Virus record (IMG/VR): IMGVR_UViG_3300041403_001028 | Coordinates: 1 to 20,368 of that record | Length of the DNA: 20,368 nt | Direction: 5' to 3' (one strand) | Origin: a virus | Notes under the pieces: generated by a model | Database searches by the model: none | What the model saw: only the letters and a program-made list of their open reading frames with translations | What the model was told of the DNA's origin: nothing | In this document: one piece after another, positions 14,701 through 20,368 of the stretch | How positions within the stretch are numbered: position 1 is the first letter of the stretch | Layout of the letters: every line of letters begins with the position of its first letter | Position numbers and translations under genes: made by a program

Positions 14701-17672
14701 ATTACACAGGCGAGTTGCCAATGGTTATGTCGTGGAGTGGTAAAAAACATACAGTGTTTAATTACCGTGGTGTAAAAACAGTTGATGTAACTGAAACACT
14801 ATCAAACGCAACACAAACTAACCCAGTTGTGATTACGCTATCAAGTGACATTAATCTAGTAAATGGAGAACAAATTTCGTTTACTGGCGTGGGTGGTATG
14901 ACAGAATTAAATGCAGGTACTTACTATGTTAACAACGTATCAGGAGCACAAGCAGAACTGTATGATGATGCGGGACTTTCTACATCAACAGATGGTACAG
15001 GCTTTACTGCTTATACCACAGGTGGTACTGCGGCTATTCCAAGACAGGTAGTGCAACAATTCCCAGGTGAAACAGATGAATTTGGTATTATAGATATTGC
15101 TGACAAAGATGACATTAACTATCCTGCAACAGCTACAGGTCTTGCAAGCACAGTTGTACTAGGTAACGAAAATGTGATTTTAAGAACAGGTCTACAAGAA
15201 GGCTCTCCAGGTACAGTTACTATCAACATTTCAACCTGTCGTGCTACAGGACATGACTTCTTAGATGTTGGTACAGGCGGATTTAACACAAGTAACTATC
15301 CAAACGTTATCTTTGGTTTGCCACAAGCACCTGATCAATCCAAAGAAGTTGATGAACGTGGTAAAGGGCGTGTGTTCTACGTAAGTACAGACCAAAACGG
15401 TATCTTTAGGGTTGGTAGATTCTTTAGCGTGGACCAGGGTACTGGTACTGTTAGCTTCTCTGCAAGTATTGCGCTTTCAGATGTTGACGGTCTAGGCTTT
15501 AAACGTGGTGTTGTTGTAACTGAATTCTCAACAGACACAGCAATGACAGATAACGCATCAGACACAGTACCAACAGAAAGTGCTGTACGAGGATATGTTA
15601 ACAGACGACTAGGCTTTGACCAAACTGGTGCTGCTATTACAAACAAAATAGGACCAGGTGTGCTTGCTCCTAACGGTGCTGTTCCGATGACAGACAACCT
15701 TAACGCAGCAAGTAACACAATTACAAACCTAAGAGCTCCGCTATCAGATTCAGATGCTGCAACAAAAGCATATGTAGATGCAACAGCAGGTGGTATTGAC
15801 ACAATTCCTGACTTCCGTGATACTGAAATAAACGGCTATGACGAAGGTCAACTATTAGTATCAACTGGACTAAAACGTATTATTCTAGATGCTGACACTA
15901 TTGTAAGTGGACCATTTGAAGTAGGTGACACTATTACAGGTAGTATTAGTGGTGCAGAAGGTACAGTTGTTGACGTTGAATCAACAACAGGTCTTGAAGG
16001 AAACATTATTGTAATTACATATACTGCTGTAAGTGGAACATTTAGTTCAGGACCACCACTAGGACAAGACACTGTCGAAGTTTTAGGTGGTGCAGAAGCA
16101 GTTGCTATTGACGGACCTATCGATGAATGGGGTAATGGTATTTGGACTGGTTCTGGAGATATTGAAACTAGTGTAACTAGAAATGTAACTTATGATGCAA
16201 TTCTGCAAGAAGTTACAGACCGTAGTGTTTCATTAGAACTAAACATTAAACCAGATGTGATTGTAAACGCAGACGTTAACAGTGCAGCAGCAATTGCGCA
16301 AAGCAAACTTAATATGCAAGCAGCATCAACACTTGCTGATGCTACAAGCGGTAGTGGTGCTTTAGGTGCTGTAATACAAGCTGATCTAGGTTTAGTAGCA
16401 TTTAAAGCAAGCGAATTTACTCTTACAGATGGATTTGCAGAACTAAAAACTGCTACAGATACAGCAACAGGTGTTGGATTAGATAAAATCACACATATTG
16501 CAGAAGCAACCGTTCTAGGTAGAGCTGGTGCCGGAGCAGGTGAAGTAACTGCTGTACCGTTCAGTGATATTTCAAACTTAGGTGGTGCTATTGTACACAA
16601 CGATCTTAACTTTACTGACATTGACGGTATTGAAGATGCATTTAGTGATACGGGCGCTGGCGCAAACAATGCAGAACCAGGTGTTCTTACAAGAACAGGT
16701 GACGAAACTTACAGTGTATTACCTATTACTACAACGGGTGCAGGCAACAGTTTTGTTAAAACTGATGCTGATGGTAGTATACAAGTTAACTCACTTATAT
16801 TAGGTGGTGACAGTAACTATGAAATACTTGCACTAGATACAACTGAGTTAATATTTAAAACACCTGCACAAGGTGAAATACTAAGAGCAGTAGGCGGCGG
16901 CGTAGGTACTCCTCCAGATGTAAGCATCGGTGGTAGTATAGACGTTGGTGGAACTGGTATAACACAAAGTACACTTCATACAGCTTCTAACTATAACGGT
17001 GAAAGTGCCCTTGGTGTAGATTGGATCTATTCAGGATTTATTGAAGCACCGGGCGAAAAAGGAAGTGCAAGTACAGGTATTGCAATTGGTGCTGATACAG
17101 GTCTTACAACTGCTGGACAAGTTGCTATTGCGGTAGCTGACAGTTTAACGAGTAGTACATTTACTCCGTTTGTATTCAGCAGTACTGGTGCTATACCAGA
17201 TCAGGATAATGTATATAACATTGGTAATAGCAGCCGTAGGTATAACACAATTTATGCAAGTGTGTTTAACGGTACTGCTACTGAAGCATTCTACGCTGAC
17301 TTAGCAGAAAACTACCTAGGTGATGAAAAATACGAAGCAGGAACTGTGCTAGTATTTGGTGGTGCCAACGAAGTTACAACAACAGACGTCAAAGGTGATA
17401 CTAGAGTAGCTGGTGTTGTTTCAGAAAACCCTGCACACTTAATGAATAGTATGCTAGTAGGTGATACAGTTGTGCCATTAGCACTACAAGGTCGGGTACC
17501 TGTAAAAGTAATTGGTAAAGTTTCCAAAGGAGATATGCTTGTTACAAGTGCTATACCAGGTTATGCAGTTGCATCACATGATCCAAAAGTTGGACAAGTA
17601 ATTGGTAAAGCATTAAAAAGTAAAGAAGGCAGTGACAAAGGTGTCGTCGAAGCTGTGGTAGGGAGAGTATAA
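8712..17672 (+). CDS. Giant tail-fibre/beta-helix structural protein (2986 residues)
   Basis: This protein fills 44% of the window and is built of recognisable fibre pieces. An N-terminal attachment module (1-80: SFRKVNENFSELYA, then DLSDVPDTYEG) recurs in the next genes. At 350-359 LYVSTSGDD starts a pectin-lyase-like beta helix, with IRIESGIYEEDLPIRV and NVSVKGDEFRRVIVRP at about 683-716. Four repeats carry Cys-x-Arg-Asp (Cys464, 910, 1195, 1343). Further landmarks are GQGHGGFQMVLDPEGQ (1042), MQTAGNRSMLGNDFTQIND (1500), GMTELN (2062), GRVFYVSTDQNG (2219) and AATKAYVD (2349). The C-terminal 150 residues (YADLAENY at 2861, RVPVKVIGKVSKGDM) form a separate domain. GGAG precedes the start. It is probably a host-binding fibre or adhesin; no depolymerase active site was identified. 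Confidence 0.85.
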   Translation: MARQDIDIGVEGNDNTGDSIRESFRKVNENFSELYAVFGIGGQISFTDLSDVPDTYEGNENKVPLVRATATGMDFVTLASDSALDPADVDTIGFDFSVDGKLVVRIVTTRIQNDPTPVLGGPLNAGTQVIGNTGDLTQDNVDVFNSVHGTNITVDDLVITKGYADVNFQPREKAGAGLRLDPEPADRSQYSKVIDSFNLGNAVILGHNYGEEYNSAPFTFTVSDGGTPPTNIVAGETYYIRIVDADTVSLHETPTGALENTDRIIMSGGSGTLTITDNDFDPTLTGNWLSTVAIPRESAVRRQGDILEGAIFAHDHPGDLSGINTGLQEDLQLATKYYVDKQGIPPSQVNLYVSTSGDDRQVNTPAGKEGRSEPWAYRTINAAARKAEEIIAAAPYQAGPYQQTMTFGDGRGFSTVTTAGTTAPVSGRNNARTLVLENKEFIQKEVIGFVNTTFPDFEYDTEICERDVGFILDAVSLDIQLGDNANFLSRTAGIRYYENPSARKAIGEQKTETVAAIEHAKKLVNDILNQREIAVDPTALVDVLYQDRYTQYIEPLQQPDANADNAADAKFDIILDIIEVGPLDAPPVVDGSVRYTMNVNNGNFGFIDQGDPTNQDIIPGKVVVGKNSGAKGRIISYKYESDPTTVTPASNDQFELQLLEPIEFETGEELEYGNFVKETQITIRIESGIYEEDLPIRVAENVSVKGDEFRRVIVRPKDRVSQSRYSETFFYRDAEFDGLVIVASRLKAFTLTNAYPDATRAAAAGTYNNVATTSSKYGTGATFDITIAANGSVSATLNQPGTDYLVNDVIELDDLLIGASGADDLRFTVDEITGGKKYVDPITGEIAGYFGFHYLRNPDKPKNVGPGYQNAGGYTTAAAILRDNKEFFQEQVVEYINTEWPAVVYSPTKCARDVGLIIEALAEDLEVGSNEFTLQAQGEYYYGALPVDGSQSEATEDGINHIYTIIESIFNNAQPTTYGVSLDYPQADLFNGTAENGAQSIAQNLVGTITFAFNADYNPPLRNDEIDVFLMNNATILRNITGQGHGGFQMVLDPEGQVLTKSPYCQTGTGFAGSLNKQAFRGGLLVDAFTGNTAMRVTGRRDGDPFVLEVESLGSQDDPQGLFVRRPEVPAPFYIDGRRFQVNAVTEYDPDFGTAVLLLDKNSNDGAGFTGTTSNLLSGIDLDTVGTFDFDVEKCERDSNIILTGARFDIALGTTYNQITNGLAYQRATSAYLQSEQQTQTVQSINKGKTEVLALDGIVADGTATTRATDYFDEVIDIIENGVVSTDTAADLPVSFPAPAVLPTADADDAATRLINNRAFLAAEVVAFVNDNTPPAGYDQTKCGRDVEYIVDAFTYDILYGGNYGTSVAAKSYFDGAVEQLPLAQRASTIAAYQHLESVINDLLVGTPVTPTTGNALSPNTSGANATATETARISTFIDTIIDVIDIGTTATMPPLEYPNLGDLGVSATLTTASDDIENNQDLIVHRMIQIVDSPIPITMQTAGNRSMLGNDFTQINDLGYGLVVVNGALSEMVSMFTYYCRASYYSKNGSEIRSLTGSSCYGEFGLVAEGSDPNEIPDGISLGADMARPAKAFTAEIVLTTTGDLTLAAGRDLEQAGSGATGTTTMAIDGRTVYIVGVTGIWDTTNQITDVTGGGSIALGANSIPTEVDSTGYTNDKEQLNAYIYDIEEPPSNRGEFDIYHPITDIFARYEIANVEVTDLVVGTYKDFAQSGGAYTTTYTAINLGLGTGASFNIVKTVEGGYDVQLIQIGTDYEVGDQITFLGTDLGGASPANDVSITVDAIDSNGGIADFTQGAATIAVNGDTPVKDGQVYKVNFSTGDAQFSQDGILETDGIVHGTFCQVRNNQTFILTDIARPDILTIRPSTAVIFRENPGTVYRSISFLTADATGETLPEDNSLAGFDSTYDYVRLVTDSTTAQENIGSVYGLDGITALSGGTTMGNTAGDTTIAVTRIFEENEIRRLNNNTATPENFRPSDYTGELPMVMSWSGKKHTVFNYRGVKTVDVTETLSNATQTNPVVITLSSDINLVNGEQISFTGVGGMTELNAGTYYVNNVSGAQAELYDDAGLSTSTDGTGFTAYTTGGTAAIPRQVVQQFPGETDEFGIIDIADKDDINYPATATGLASTVVLGNENVILRTGLQEGSPGTVTINISTCRATGHDFLDVGTGGFNTSNYPNVIFGLPQAPDQSKEVDERGKGRVFYVSTDQNGIFRVGRFFSVDQGTGTVSFSASIALSDVDGLGFKRGVVVTEFSTDTAMTDNASDTVPTESAVRGYVNRRLGFDQTGAAITNKIGPGVLAPNGAVPMTDNLNAASNTITNLRAPLSDSDAATKAYVDATAGGIDTIPDFRDTEINGYDEGQLLVSTGLKRIILDADTIVSGPFEVGDTITGSISGAEGTVVDVESTTGLEGNIIVITYTAVSGTFSSGPPLGQDTVEVLGGAEAVAIDGPIDEWGNGIWTGSGDIETSVTRNVTYDAILQEVTDRSVSLELNIKPDVIVNADVNSAAAIAQSKLNMQAASTLADATSGSGALGAVIQADLGLVAFKASEFTLTDGFAELKTATDTATGVGLDKITHIAEATVLGRAGAGAGEVTAVPFSDISNLGGAIVHNDLNFTDIDGIEDAFSDTGAGANNAEPGVLTRTGDETYSVLPITTTGAGNSFVKTDADGSIQVNSLILGGDSNYEILALDTTELIFKTPAQGEILRAVGGGVGTPPDVSIGGSIDVGGTGITQSTLHTASNYNGESALGVDWIYSGFIEAPGEKGSASTGIAIGADTGLTTAGQVAIAVADSLTSSTFTPFVFSSTGAIPDQDNVYNIGNSSRRYNTIYASVFNGTATEAFYADLAENYLGDEKYEAGTVLVFGGANEVTTTDVKGDTRVAGVVSENPAHLMNSMLVGDTVVPLALQGRVPVKVIGKVSKGDMLVTSAIPGYAVASHDPKVGQVIGKALKSKEGSDKGVVEAVVGRV
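10008..13130 (+). repeat. Four diverged protein repeats with a Cys-x-Arg-Asp core, inside the giant fibre gene
   Basis: The repeats centre on codons for Cys464 (10101), Cys910 (11439), Cys1195 (12294) and Cys1343 (12738). Consensus: an N-(K/R)-(E/A)-F...(E/Q)-VV-x-(F/Y)-(V/I)-N helix, then Y-x3-(K/I)-C-x-R-D-V-x2-I-x2-A-x3-D-I/L-x2-G, and further on an I-(D/E)-(I/S)-I helix followed by a proline-rich loop. Copy 3 lacks the first helix. Copies are about 110-170 residues and differ widely in DNA. Confidence 0.65.
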
Positions 17673-19750
17673 TGGCTAAGCAAACTATTAACATTGGCAC
17701 TAACGCAAACAGCAGAGACGGCGATCCTTTACGTAATGCATTTAGAAAGATAAATGACAACTTTGATGAATTGTATGCCGGCCAAAATACAGATCCTAGC
17801 AACACAGCAGCAGATCTTATACCAGATGCTGACGGCACACGTTCATTAGGCAGTGAAGACAAGCGTTGGGAAGATGTATATGTAAAAGACTTTATATATC
17901 TTAACCAAAACAGAATTGAACTTACTGCTAATGGTACATTGTTAATTAACGGTGGCCCACCTGCAGAAAGACAAGATACTACTGGTAGTGTTTTTGCAGA
18001 TGACTCTAGTGTAATGGTAGATGGTATTGCTGGCAAAATTGTAGGTCCGGTTGATACTACAACAGTTGATGCAACTACAATTACTGCTACAACAATAAAT
18101 GGAGATCTTACAGGCAATGTAACTGGTAATATAACTGGTAATGTAACTGGAGATATTGTAGGAAGTGTATTTGCTGATGACAGTACTTCAATGGTAGACA
18201 GTGTAGGTAAAGCAATTAACTTAGATGGAACTGTTAAAGGTAACATTATTCCAGATGCAGACGAAGCATACGACATAGGAAGCATGACACATAAGTTCCG
18301 CGACTTATATCTAAGCGGAAGCACAATCAACTTAGGCGGCGTTGAAATTACAAATGACGGCGGAGTAATTACTTTCGGTGGCGAGAAAGTTGTTGTTGAA
18401 GGTGGTACAGGTGATGTTAAAGGTAGTGTATTTGGTGATGATAGTACTCTATTAGTTGATGCGGTTAATAGCATAATACCAAAAGCAGTGGTACAAGACA
18501 GCACAAATTGGGATACTGCTTACAGTTGGGGAGATCATAGTGCAGCAGGATATCTTGTACAAGCAGATATACTTGACGGCACATTAACAATTGATGTTAA
18601 TAACACCGGCGACTTACAAGGTAGTGTATTTGGCGATGATAGCACACTATTAGTTGATAGTGTGAATAGTAAAATAAATCTACAAAACACTGTGCTCAAC
18701 AATACTATTTCTACTACTGATGAGGTTTTGTATCTTAATACAGCATCTACACCAGGCGAGAGAGGATTTAAAGTATCCACCACAGATAGCATCTTTGATA
18801 TCTACGGTGCAACACTAGAAGATGGCAACGGTGGCGGTTTATGGCTCAGTGGCGGTATTGCAGAACCTGGCATGCAAGGTGGTGACGTAATTATAAGCGG
18901 ACGTATCATAAGCCTTTTAGGTGGCGATGGCGACGGCAGTGGCGGAATTGCGTTAAGCGGTCCAATAATAGGAACAATAGATGGAGACATACAGGGTAGT
19001 GTGTTTGGCGACGATAGCACACTATTAGTAGATGGTGTGAACAGTGTTATTCCAAAAGTGAATATAGAAAGCAGTGCAGATTGGGATACTGCTTTTGGCT
19101 GGGGCAACCATAGTGCAGCTGGTTATGCTCCGCAGGCAACAACTTATACAAAAGCAGAAGTTGATACTGCTATTTCAGCACCGAGAGATTTAAAAGGTAG
19201 TGTGTTTGCTGATGACAGTACACTACTAGTAGATGGAGCAGGTGGAACTATAGCAGGGCCAATATCTAGTACAAATTGGATGGCAGCCAGTGACAGTTAC
19301 TTAACTATTTCAAATGGCGGTAATACTGCTCCGGGTCCTATACAAATTGTTGCATCAGCAAACTTAGACTTGTCTTCTGGTACTAATAATGATATTAATA
19401 TTACACCACACGGTTCGGGTAGAGTAAAAGTTAGTGATGGTGCATTTGGTATTGTTGAAGCAGCAACCTTTATGGGTCACGCAGATCAAACAATGTATCT
19501 GTCAAGTAAAACAACAACTGCAGAAAGCACACACATTGCACTAGACAGCACAAGCGGCGTAGCAACCACAATGTACGGTGATGTAACAATGCAGGGATCA
19601 TTTACACCACCTATGCTAACACAATTAGAGATAGACGCACTAACACCTACACTAGGTATGATGGTGTATAACACAACAACAGGAAAGTTCCAAGGGTATG
19701 CAGCGGACGCAAATAACGATAGCACAACTGGTTGGGCTGATTTACACTAA
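17672..19750 (+). CDS. Repeat-rich tail-fibre protein (692 residues)
   Basis: The N-terminus (MAKQTINIG...LRNAFRKINDNFDELYA) is closely similar to that of the giant fibre before it, so both probably attach at equivalent sites. It then alternates fibre modules: two (I)IPDAD...LGS/IGS...(W/F)xD(V/L)Y units (50-72, 193-215), six copies of GSVF(A/G)DDS-x3-VD (105-521), a Thr/Gly repeat NVTGNITGNVTGD (149-161), and two WDTA(Y/F)xWG(D/N)HSAAGY copies (280-294, 471-485). The C-terminal tip MMVYNTTTGKFQGYA...GWADL is common on phage fibres. The start overlaps the preceding stop (TAATG) with GGGAGAG upstream, so it is translated from the same message. No enzyme motif is seen. Confidence 0.85.
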   Translation: MAKQTINIGTNANSRDGDPLRNAFRKINDNFDELYAGQNTDPSNTAADLIPDADGTRSLGSEDKRWEDVYVKDFIYLNQNRIELTANGTLLINGGPPAERQDTTGSVFADDSSVMVDGIAGKIVGPVDTTTVDATTITATTINGDLTGNVTGNITGNVTGDIVGSVFADDSTSMVDSVGKAINLDGTVKGNIIPDADEAYDIGSMTHKFRDLYLSGSTINLGGVEITNDGGVITFGGEKVVVEGGTGDVKGSVFGDDSTLLVDAVNSIIPKAVVQDSTNWDTAYSWGDHSAAGYLVQADILDGTLTIDVNNTGDLQGSVFGDDSTLLVDSVNSKINLQNTVLNNTISTTDEVLYLNTASTPGERGFKVSTTDSIFDIYGATLEDGNGGGLWLSGGIAEPGMQGGDVIISGRIISLLGGDGDGSGGIALSGPIIGTIDGDIQGSVFGDDSTLLVDGVNSVIPKVNIESSADWDTAFGWGNHSAAGYAPQATTYTKAEVDTAISAPRDLKGSVFADDSTLLVDGAGGTIAGPISSTNWMAASDSYLTISNGGNTAPGPIQIVASANLDLSSGTNNDINITPHGSGRVKVSDGAFGIVEAATFMGHADQTMYLSSKTTTAESTHIALDSTSGVATTMYGDVTMQGSFTPPMLTQLEIDALTPTLGMMVYNTTTGKFQGYAADANNDSTTGWADLH
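17984..19235 (+). repeat. Six GSVFxDDS repeats within the 692-residue fibre gene
   Basis: Copies begin at about 17984, 18161, 18422, 18620, 18995 and 19196. Each encodes GSVF(A/G)DDS(S/T)-x2-VD followed by a short Gly/Asn turn. Spacing is irregular (177-375 bases) and codons differ mainly at silent positions, so the protein motif rather than the DNA is conserved. Confidence 0.75.
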
Positions 19751-19753
19751 ATA
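19746..19753 (+). promoter_or_regulatory. Predicted late promoter (ACTAAATA) for the third fibre gene
   Basis: ACTAAATA overlaps the stop of the 692-residue fibre gene and lies 23 nt before the ATG at 19777, the same spacing and variant as the motif at 7395. Confidence 0.55.
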
Positions 19754-19776
19754 TATAAAACAACAGGATTTAGAGA

Positions 19777-20368
19777 ATGGCTAATAGATTTCCACTGGTA
19801 CTAGACACTACAGACGGTAACAAAATTAAAGAAATACCGGCGGGCGATAATCTAGACCTTCGTAACGTAAGCATAGAAGATGTACAAAATATTAATGCAT
19901 TAGGAACAATAAATGCAGCAGCAGTTCAAATTAATGGACAAAATCTTAAAGCTGGAGAATTTATTGATTTAGCAGATGTACCTAATTCATATAATGGATT
20001 TGAAGGATATCTAGTTAAAGTTAAAGATGATGGCACAGGTTTAGAGTTTACTACACTAGGTGCAGGTGGATCTGACTTTGCTGTAAATGATATTATATTG
20101 ACTGGTGATATTATTCCTGATCAATTAAATGTAAGCAATATTGGATCTACTACTAAAAGATTTGCACAAATACATTCTCAAATATTCCAAGGTTCGATTA
20201 AAGGGTTTGACGGTAGTACAGTATTTGATGCTACAACCAACCAAATTCCTTATGCAGTTATTGTCGGCAGACCAGAAAATGTTAGTGACTTGCCTAACGA
20301 TGCAGAGTACATTACACGAGCACAACTAAAAGCTACACTTCCAGAAGTGCTTGGCGAAGACTTAACAA
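19777..20368 (+). CDS. Third tail-fibre-like protein, 3'-truncated by the window edge
   Basis: The frame is open to the end of the window, giving 197 residues of an incomplete protein. The N-terminus (MANRFPLVLDTTDGNKIKEIPAGDNLDL) is of a type I recall from marine T4-like phage fibres and differs from the two preceding genes. Downstream it shares modules with them: FIDLADVPNSYNGFEGYLV...GTGLEFTTL matches residues 46-78 of the giant fibre, and IIPDQLNVSNIGSTTKRFAQIHS matches the IPD...IGS units of both. It continues RAQLKATLPEVLGEDL at the edge. Its own late promoter precedes it. Likely another virion fibre or fibre-connector. Confidence 0.8.
   Translation, partial: MANRFPLVLDTTDGNKIKEIPAGDNLDLRNVSIEDVQNINALGTINAAAVQINGQNLKAGEFIDLADVPNSYNGFEGYLVKVKDDGTGLEFTTLGAGGSDFAVNDIILTGDIIPDQLNVSNIGSTTKRFAQIHSQIFQGSIKGFDGSTVFDATTNQIPYAVIVGRPENVSDLPNDAEYITRAQLKATLPEVLGEDLT

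Noticed and set aside
17984-19235. Regularly repeated DNA considered as a CRISPR-like or tandem repeat array
   Set aside because: Repeats are in frame, irregularly spaced and vary at silent positions; they are protein repeats.
8708-19725. Many minus-strand open frames of 60-317 codons opposite the fibre genes
   Set aside because: They mirror the repetitive Thr/Gly/Asp codons of the sense strand, are Ser/Val/Pro-rich low-complexity translations and lack starts with ribosome sites.

Overview
This AT-rich window looks like part of a T4-like marine myovirus of the cyanophage/pelagiphage type. The main reasons are: five upstream sequences matching the T4 late-promoter octamer (TATAAATA, or the marine variants GATAAATA and CTAAATA), each 20-23 nt before a start codon; a very large tail-fibre/adhesin module; and auxiliary genes typical of such phages (UV-damage endonuclease, A-type Fe-S carrier, 2OG-Fe(II) oxygenase-like proteins, a QueD-like pterin enzyme). 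Genes are packed tightly, with short gaps or overlapping stop/start codons, and all but one are on the + strand. The host cannot be settled from the sequence; the QueD-like subtype resembles alphaproteobacterial versions, so a SAR11- or Rhodobacterales-infecting phage is as plausible as a cyanophage.

Layout. (1) 3-1049 is the 3' part of a large conserved protein of unknown function. (2) 1078-2771: a late promoter drives a small fibre-like structural protein, followed by a two-helix membrane protein and a sialyltransferase/DUF115-like protein. (3) 2749-6006: a sigma70-type promoter (TTGACA-17-TATATT), a short leader resembling a preQ1-I riboswitch, then queD-like, a DxD glycosyltransferase and three consecutive, mutually different iron-oxygenase-like genes, apparently one operon. 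(4) 6003-7167: a second sigma70-type promoter (TTGACT-17-TATAAT) and uvsE. (5) 7078-7988: a perfect TATAAATA late promoter inside the end of uvsE, then a coiled-coil protein, a basic 50-residue protein, a 53-residue membrane protein and an 85-residue protein. (6) 7991-8278, the only minus-strand gene: a small four-cysteine zinc-finger protein. (7) 8312-20368: a late promoter, an IscA/HesB-like Fe-S carrier, a 2986-residue tail-fibre/beta-helix protein, a 692-residue repeat-rich fibre protein, and the start of a third fibre with its own late promoter.

How it works together. The late-promoter genes are virion structure, chiefly host-recognition fibres that share N-terminal and internal modules and probably diversify by duplication and module exchange. 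The sigma70-type promoters point to separately timed, probably early/middle, expression of uvsE and of the pterin-glycosyltransferase-oxygenase cassette. That cassette, with its riboswitch-like leader and a pterin synthase with a rearranged metal site, is the best candidate here for an undescribed modification system; its substrate (DNA, tRNA, protein or glycan) cannot be told from sequence. No tRNA, CRISPR array, insertion sequence or convincing intrinsic terminator was seen, and no gene-free stretch exceeds about 80 bases.
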